A stretch of DNA of 10,231 nucleotides from Mobilitalea sp. (GTDB lineage: Bacteria > Bacillota_A > Clostridia > Lachnospirales > Lachnospiraceae), in the NCBI GenBank assembly GCA_029974875.1, contig JARKQP010000275.1:1-10231 (forward strand). The letters are read 5' to 3'. The first letter of the stretch is position 1; every line of letters begins with the position of its first letter. Below the pieces are notes generated by a model. That model had not been told where the DNA came from, searched no databases, and worked only from the letters and a program-made list of their open reading frames with translations. Positions 5,942 through 10,231 of this stretch are shown in pieces. The position numbers and the translations under genes were made by a program.

Positions 5942-7180
5942 ATGTCTGATATTGCTATATCTATGGCAAAAAGGTGCCTACAATGCAAAAAGCCACTCTG
6001 TAAGGCCGGGTGCCCGGTAAATACACCCTTTAATGACGTGGTAGGGCTGCTTCTGGATGGGGACATTATGAAAGCTGGTGAAATGCTTTTTAATAATAAT
6101 CCTCTTTCCATTGTATGCTCATTGGTATGTCCCCACGAAAAGCAATGTGAAGGATATTGTGTTTTAGGAAAGAAGGGGGATCCTATTAAGGTCGGGATTG
6201 TTGAAAACTACATTTCTGATTTTTATCTTAATTATATGAACGTTGAACCTAAAAAAATGTTGGGAAAAAAGATCGCAATTGTAGGCTCCGGACCAGCTGG
6301 AATAACAATAGCGATTATCTTGGCTTCCAAAGGGTATGATATAACCATTTTTGAAGCCCATGATAAAATAGGTGGCGTTTTACGCTATGGAATACCGGAA
6401 TTTCGCCTGCCTAAGACAGTGCTTGACAGACTAAAGGTTAAACTAATTGAATTGGGTATTAAAATCCGCCCGAATACTTTAATTGGCCCGATTATTACAA
6501 TTGATGATTTGTTCCGTGATGGATATAAGGCGGTATTTATAGGTACTGGGGTATGGAACCCCACGACCTTGAAAATGAAGGGTGAAACCCTGGGGCATGT
6601 CCATTTTGCAATCGATTATCTTAAGAACCCGGAGGTATATTCCCTGGGGAACCGGGTTTGCGTCATTGGAGCAGGAAATGTTGCAATGGATGTTGCCAGA
6701 ACAGCCTTACGGAACGGATCCAGGGATGTGACGATTATGTACCGTAAGGGGGCGGGAAGTATCGATGCTGAACCCATCGAGGTAGAATATGCGAAGCTTG
6801 ACGGTGTGAAATTTAAATATTATCAGGCACCCTTGGAGATATTAGACCAGGGAGTTAGATATATCCAGAACCGGGTTGTCAGCATTGATGATGACGAAAA
6901 AGAAAGTGTAGAACATATTGAGGGCACGGAGGATATATTTGAATGCAACTCTGTAATTATCGCCGTTGGACAAAGCCCGAGAAGGAACATCATAAATAAT
7001 TCAAAGGGAATTGACATTAATGGCCGTGGGCTCCTTTTGACAGATGAATTCGGAAGAACCACCCGGGAGGGTGTCTTCGCTTCCGGAGATGTAGTGACCG
7101 GTGCAAAGACAGTGGTAGAAGCGGTAAGGGTATCTAAAATTGTGGCGCAAGCCATTGAGGATTATGTAGGGCAGCCATAA
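5942..7180 (+). CDS. NAD(P)H-dependent FAD/iron-sulfur oxidoreductase, GltD/NfnB/PreT type
   Basis: From ATG 5942 the protein is 412 aa and cytoplasmic. The N-terminal Fer4_20-type domain has two Cys sets, C12-x2-C15-x4-C20-x3-C24 and C59, C63, C69, C73, which in relatives ligate two [4Fe-4S] clusters. An FAD-binding Rossmann motif GSGPAG is at 115-120 with GGVLRYGIPEFRLP after it (144-157). The NAD(P)H-binding motif GAGNVAMD is at 243-250, and the closing FAD motif FASGDVVTGAKTVVEAV is at 379-395. This is the fold of glutamate synthase small subunit, NfnB/SudA and dihydropyrimidine dehydrogenase subunit PreT; the length matches PreT, which I recall as about 412 aa. Such subunits pass electrons from NAD(P)H through FAD and Fe-S clusters to a partner, but no partner (GltB, NfnA, PreA) is adjacent, so the acceptor is unknown. 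A terminator lies just upstream and no good promoter is visible between. An alternative start at 5900 adds 14 residues but lacks a ribosome site. Confidence 0.9.
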   Translation: MSDIAISMAKRCLQCKKPLCKAGCPVNTPFNDVVGLLLDGDIMKAGEMLFNNNPLSIVCSLVCPHEKQCEGYCVLGKKGDPIKVGIVENYISDFYLNYMNVEPKKMLGKKIAIVGSGPAGITIAIILASKGYDITIFEAHDKIGGVLRYGIPEFRLPKTVLDRLKVKLIELGIKIRPNTLIGPIITIDDLFRDGYKAVFIGTGVWNPTTLKMKGETLGHVHFAIDYLKNPEVYSLGNRVCVIGAGNVAMDVARTALRNGSRDVTIMYRKGAGSIDAEPIEVEYAKLDGVKFKYYQAPLEILDQGVRYIQNRVVSIDDDEKESVEHIEGTEDIFECNSVIIAVGQSPRRNIINNSKGIDINGRGLLLTDEFGRTTREGVFASGDVVTGAKTVVEAVRVSKIVAQAIEDYVGQP

Positions 7181-7206
7181 TTGGCTTCAAAACCTGGAAT
7201 TGTCTC

Positions 7207-7236
7207 CTTGTAATTGTACAAATGTAACAAGTTTTT
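7207..7236 (+). terminator. Weak terminator-like hairpin after the oxidoreductase gene
   Basis: CTTGT (7207-7211) pairs with ACAAG (7227-7231), directly followed by T5 (7232-7236). The inner loop contains the self-complementary TTGTACAA. The stem is short and AT-rich, so this is only a possible terminator. It starts 27 bases after the stop. Confidence 0.3.
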
Positions 7237-7255
7237 GGGATGAAATAGTGCAGAA

Positions 7256-7286
7256 TTAACAAGGTTGTAAAAGCGGACAATATAAT
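7256..7286 (+). promoter_or_regulatory. Possible promoter for the sugar-acid operon
   Basis: A perfect TATAAT (7281-7286) has TTAACA (7256-7261) upstream, but the spacer is 19 bases, longer than ideal. A second AT-rich -10-like TATAAA lies at 7331-7336 without a convincing -35 box. If 7281 is used, the leader is about 150 bases and includes the hairpin at 7350-7401. Confidence 0.3.
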
Positions 7287-7349
7287 AATCTTTATGACAA
7301 GATATTTATTTAGTTTAACATTATATTTATTATAAAATAATAGCAGAAG

Positions 7350-7401
7350 AAAGTTTGATTTTTTATAAGCTGCAGCAAACTGCTGATGAAAATCTAACTT
7401 T
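7350..7401 (+). promoter_or_regulatory. Long leader hairpin upstream of the sugar-acid operon
   Basis: AAAGTTTGATTTT (7350-7362) pairs with AAAATCTAACTTT (7389-7401): 12 of 13 positions pair, with one T-T mismatch. Its apex holds a second inverted repeat, CAGCA-AAC-TGCTG (7373-7385). The 3' arm ends in T4 (7399-7402), and the ribosome site of the next gene (7428) lies 26 bases further on. It may be an attenuator, an mRNA-stabilising structure, or an operator centred on the CAGCA/TGCTG repeat. No known riboswitch class is recognised. Confidence 0.45.
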
Positions 7402-7443
7402 TAATCTGAATGAAATGTAGTACTTATAGGAGGATTTTGTTTT

Positions 7444-8454
7444 ATGCCAGAAATACAATCGGTACTTGTGACCGCATATATAAGACCCGAGAATCAGGAG
7501 AAGCTGAGACGGGCACTGGAACCGGCGGAGGTTACCTTCTGTACCCCGAGAGATAAGGATATTATTGCGGAGGCAATAAAAAAAGCAGATGTCGCGATAC
7601 TGAACAGCGACCTGGATGACCAGATACTGTCAGGGGAGAATTTGCGTTGGGTGCATTGCTGCCGTGCTGGGCTGGATCGCTCTGCAAGACCTGAGGTTTT
7701 TGAACGGGATATTGTTTTGACAAGCTCATCAGGACGCTCCGCACCGGCTCTCGCAGAGCATGCATTGATGTTTATGCTGGCTCTGACCTATGATTTGCCG
7801 ATGCTTATGAAGGCGCAAAGGGAGCACAGATGGGCGGCGACCCGGGAATATTCCATGAAAACAGGAATGTACAAAAAGACGGCAGGTATTATCGGCCTTG
7901 GGAAAACGGGTGTTGAGGTTGCTAGGCTGCTCAGGGCATTTGACATGAGGCTTCTCGCCTGGCGCAGGACGACAGAAAATTCAGAAGATGTGGATGTGGT
8001 TTTTTCTGCGGAGCGCGGGGACAATTTGCATCAGATGCTGGCTGAATGTGATTATATCATCCTATGTGTCGAGCTAAATGATGAGACCTGGCATATGCTC
8101 GGAAAGGAGGAGTTTGCAGTGATGAAGCCTTCAGCCCTCCTTGTCAATATGGGGCGCGGCGAGCTTGCAGATGAAAAGGCAATGATTGAAGCCTTGCAAA
8201 ATGGAACAATAGCCGGGGCCGGCCTTGATACCTTTGAGAAGGAGCCCTTAGATCATGGTAATCCCCTTTGGGATATGCCAAATGTCATCATTACGCCGCA
8301 TATCACTCCCCTGCTTCCAGATAGGGAAGAGCGTTCCTTGGAATATGTGTATCAGAATATTGAAGCATACCGCAAAGGAAGCGGCTTTGTAAATCAGCTT
8401 ACCGAAAGGAATGTTTACTCAAAGGGCTTTCAATCGGGCGGTTTAACGTATTAG
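7444..8454 (+). CDS. D-2-hydroxyacid dehydrogenase (probable hydroxypyruvate/glyoxylate reductase type)
   Basis: This 336-aa soluble oxidoreductase of the D-isomer-specific 2-hydroxyacid dehydrogenase family interconverts 2-keto acids and D-2-hydroxy acids with NAD(P)H. Visible are AEHALMFMLAL (104-114), the Rossmann motif GLGKTG (151-156), VNMGRGELAD with catalytic Arg238 (234-243), LDTFEKEPL with catalytic Glu267, and TPHIT with catalytic His286. Arg-Glu spacing is 29, as in the family. At the end of the second strand of the nucleotide fold, where NAD enzymes usually have Asp, it has AWRR (172-175), which suggests NADP(H). The closing motif PHIT differs from the common PHxA/G. AGGAGG (7428-7433) is 10 bases before the ATG. 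It is first in a same-strand set with garR and a GPH transporter, so reduction of hydroxypyruvate or glyoxylate (GhrA-like) is a reasonable guess. Other 2-keto acids remain possible. Confidence 0.9.
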   Translation: MPEIQSVLVTAYIRPENQEKLRRALEPAEVTFCTPRDKDIIAEAIKKADVAILNSDLDDQILSGENLRWVHCCRAGLDRSARPEVFERDIVLTSSSGRSAPALAEHALMFMLALTYDLPMLMKAQREHRWAATREYSMKTGMYKKTAGIIGLGKTGVEVARLLRAFDMRLLAWRRTTENSEDVDVVFSAERGDNLHQMLAECDYIILCVELNDETWHMLGKEEFAVMKPSALLVNMGRGELADEKAMIEALQNGTIAGAGLDTFEKEPLDHGNPLWDMPNVIITPHITPLLPDREERSLEYVYQNIEAYRKGSGFVNQLTERNVYSKGFQSGGLTY

Positions 8455-8513
8455 TTTTAGTAGGTATATCAAATAATAAAAACAAAGTAAACGGTATTAA
8501 AAGGAGATGGATT

Positions 8514-9395
8514 ATGAAAATCGGATTTATCGGGCTAGGAATCATGGGTAAGCCAATGGCTAAGAACCTGATCAAAGCAGGGCATGAGCTTATTGTCAAT
8601 GACCGCCAGAAAGAGAATGTTGAGAATATGGTTAAAGCCGGTGCGAGGGCAGCTGCAAGCATAGCGGAGGCCGTGGCCGATAGTGAGATGATTATTACCA
8701 TGCTGCCAAATTCACCAAATGTAAAAGAGGTGGTTTGCGGAGAAAATGGTGTATTATCGGTGGCAAAGCCGGGTTTGATTGTGGTTGACATGAGCTCTAT
8801 TGCACCTTTGGCATCCCAGGAAATAGCAGGGGACTGTGCTAAGAAGGGCGTGAGAATGCTGGAAGCTCCCGTAAGCGGAGGGGAGCCCAAGGCTATCGAG
8901 GGAACCCTGTCTATCATGTGCGGTGGTGATGAAGCCTTGTTTAACGAATGTGTCCCCATCCTTAAGTGTATGGGAACGGATGTTGTTTACTGTGGGGCGT
9001 CAGGTGCGGGAAATACCACTAAGCTGGCCAACCAAGTAATTGTGGCGGTAAATATAGCAGCAGTGTCAGAGGCGTTTATGCTTGCTAAAAGGGCAGGGGT
9101 GGATCCCAACCGGGTATATGAGGCCATCAAAGGCGGGTTGGCAGGAAGCACAGTTTTAAACGCAAAGGGAACCATGATGCTGGCGAATAATATAAAGCCG
9201 GGCTTTAAAATCGACCTGCATATCAAGGATCTGAGTAATGCCATTGATACAGCCCATTCTACGGGAGCGCCCATGCCTCTTACAGCGGTCGTCATGGAGA
9301 TGCTGCAGAACCTGCGAGGGGACGGACTGGGGCAGAATGACCATAGCGCCATAGCGAAGTTTTATGAAAAGCTGGCTGGCGATACGCTTTATTAG
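8514..9395 (+). CDS. garR: 2-hydroxy-3-oxopropionate (tartronate semialdehyde) reductase
   Basis: This 293-aa member of the 3-hydroxyisobutyrate dehydrogenase family reduces tartronate semialdehyde to D-glycerate with NAD(P)H. The N-terminal dinucleotide motif is GFIGLGIMGKPMAKNL (4-19); DMSSIAPLAS (92-101) and APVSGGEPKAIEGTLS (118-133) form the substrate loop; catalytic Lys170 and Asn174 lie in GNTTKLANQ (167-174 and after). The pieces ITMLPNSP, SSIAPLAS, VSGGEPKAI, GGLAGSTVL, KPGF.IDLHIKDL and DGLG..DHSA match, from memory, the E. coli GarR protein almost block by block, which separates it from generic hydroxyisobutyrate dehydrogenases. GGAG (8503-8506) is 7 bases before the ATG. It lies 59 bases after the hydroxyacid dehydrogenase gene and 81 before the transporter, with no terminator between. 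In known pathways this enzyme closes glucarate/galactarate or glyoxylate/hydroxypyruvate utilisation; here the upstream enzymes are outside the window. Confidence 0.93.
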   Translation: MKIGFIGLGIMGKPMAKNLIKAGHELIVNDRQKENVENMVKAGARAAASIAEAVADSEMIITMLPNSPNVKEVVCGENGVLSVAKPGLIVVDMSSIAPLASQEIAGDCAKKGVRMLEAPVSGGEPKAIEGTLSIMCGGDEALFNECVPILKCMGTDVVYCGASGAGNTTKLANQVIVAVNIAAVSEAFMLAKRAGVDPNRVYEAIKGGLAGSTVLNAKGTMMLANNIKPGFKIDLHIKDLSNAIDTAHSTGAPMPLTAVVMEMLQNLRGDGLGQNDHSAIAKFYEKLAGDTLY

Positions 9396-9476
9396 AAGAG
9401 GGCTTTCTGTTGTGGAGGAATCCATAACATTGTTTTGGGGTTTAAACATCTGTTGAAATTAGGAGGAGAAGATCAA

Positions 9477-10231
9477 ATGGAAGAAAATAAGCATTACAAT
9501 AGGGCTAAATCATGGCAAATAGTCACATGGCCCTTTCACCAGGTTGCAAATAGTGTTTATCTTGTATTAATGATGTTTGTAAGTTACATAGCAGTTGGGG
9601 GCTTTGGCATTGCTGTCGTCACAGCAGGCTTGATCGCTACCTATTCCCGTATCTTAGACGCAAGTATAGACCCTTTTATCGCATTATTTACTGACAGGCT
9701 AAGGACAAGGTTCGGCAAAATCCGTATCCTGCTAGTAATAGGAAGGGTTCTTCAAACGATATCCCTGCTTACCATATTCTTTTGGGGTATCGGACGCGGA
9801 GTGGCGGTATATGTTGCGTTTTATTCCATTTATATCATTGGTTCCACTATTTCAAGTATAGCGACCAATACAGGTAACCCGGTTCTTACCAACGACCCTG
9901 TTCAGCGCCCGAAAATATTCCGGTGGGTTATGATCTATACTACGGTCGTTTCAACATTTACGAGCTTTTACTTATCTAAGTTCCTGTTTGCAAAGCACGG
10001 GGCCCTCAATGTTCCAGCGTTACAGGAGTTGTGTATCACCGTAATCATTATAGCTGTTGTTTTTGAGGTAATTGCGTTTGTTGCCATCACGCCAAATGAC
10101 AAGCCCGAAATGTTCCCCAAAAAAGCAAATGGCAAGGACGTCAATTTGTTTGACGCGTGGCATCTGCTGAAGAAAAACCGTGCCTTACAGACCTTTGTTA
10201 TTGCCGGTGTTTGTGACAAGGTGGCAATACA
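9477..10231 (+). CDS. GPH-family sugar:cation symporter (partial, runs off the right edge)
   Basis: 251 residues are visible out of about 450-480 expected. AGGAGG (9461-9466) precedes ATG 9477 by 10 bases. The N-terminal half has about six hydrophobic segments (roughly 24-40, 43-58, 82-103, 108-130, 150-171 and 184-204). It carries the MFS_2/glycoside-pentoside-hexuronide signature: RILDASIDP (58-66), with the two acidic residues D61 and D65 known in MelB-like carriers to bind the cation, then FTDRLRTRFGKIR (71-83) in the first cytoplasmic loop. The middle cytoplasmic region begins near 206. Substrates of this family include melibiose, xylosides and glucuronides, usually taken up with Na+ or H+. 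Next to garR and a hydroxyacid dehydrogenase, a uronide, sugar acid or related glycoside is a fair inference. It is the third gene of the probable operon, and its 3' end and any downstream catabolic enzymes are not visible. Confidence 0.9.
   Translation, partial: MEENKHYNRAKSWQIVTWPFHQVANSVYLVLMMFVSYIAVGGFGIAVVTAGLIATYSRILDASIDPFIALFTDRLRTRFGKIRILLVIGRVLQTISLLTIFFWGIGRGVAVYVAFYSIYIIGSTISSIATNTGNPVLTNDPVQRPKIFRWVMIYTTVVSTFTSFYLSKFLFAKHGALNVPALQELCITVIIIAVVFEVIAFVAITPNDKPEMFPKKANGKDVNLFDAWHLLKKNRALQTFVIAGVCDKVAI

Noticed and set aside
7267..7280. CcpA (cre)-like sequence near the possible operon promoter
   Set aside because: TGTAAAAGCGGACA matches the ends of the cre pattern but lacks the conserved central C before G and has G at two W positions, so it is not supportable.
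8399..8959. A 186-codon open frame on the minus strand across the start of garR
   Set aside because: It is antisense to the highly conserved GarR N-terminus, and neither its start nor its residues look like a protein family.

Overview
The window looks like chromosomal DNA of a low-to-moderate GC Gram-positive anaerobe of class Clostridia, most likely a Lachnospiraceae-type gut bacterium. The reasons are strong AGGAGG-type ribosome sites, AT-rich spacers, a lipobox lipoprotein with a Thr/Ser/Gly/Pro linker, an Ig-like secreted protein, a large AraC regulator, and a GltD/NfnB-type iron-sulfur flavoprotein. This placement is inference from style; there is no rRNA or marker gene. No tRNA, rRNA, CRISPR array, insertion sequence or prophage gene was found.

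Layout. 15-809 (+) is a short-chain dehydrogenase/reductase whose upstream context is cut off. 997-1649 (+) is a secreted protein with an FMN-binding-like N-terminal part and a bacterial Ig-like C-terminal part. It is split by a -1 frame change, caused either by loss of one A near 1285-1287 or, less likely, by programmed frameshifting at an A AAA AAG heptamer. A 15-bp hairpin follows. 1824-3611 (+) is a two-TM methyl-accepting chemotaxis protein with an atypical signalling tip. It converges on an AraC-family regulator (3735-4955, -) across a shared long hairpin. The regulator has a near-consensus promoter (5022-5050) and a GC-rich palindrome in its leader, and its best start is a GTG set by the ribosome site.

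Divergent from the regulator, 5258-5782 (+) encodes a small lipoprotein of unknown function, closed by a textbook terminator (5840-5883). Only 58 bases later starts a stand-alone NAD(P)H/FAD/Fe-S oxidoreductase of the GltD/NfnB/PreT type (5942-7180, +).

After a 263-base AT-rich spacer with a long leader hairpin, a probable operon begins: a D-2-hydroxyacid dehydrogenase (7444-8454), a 2-hydroxy-3-oxopropionate (tartronate semialdehyde) reductase, garR (8514-9395), and a GPH-family sugar:cation symporter running off the window (9477-10231). Each gene has its own strong ribosome site, the gaps are 59 and 81 bases, and no terminator lies between them. The coherent reading is import of a sugar, glycoside or sugar acid and reduction of three-carbon intermediates (hydroxypyruvate and/or tartronate semialdehyde) to D-glycerate. 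The substrate cannot be read from this window because the catabolic enzymes would lie downstream.

I do not see a clearly new multi-gene system. The items most worth following are the frame change with its slippery heptamer, the sugar-acid operon with its leader hairpin, the atypical chemoreceptor tip, and the AraC promoter/palindrome arrangement.
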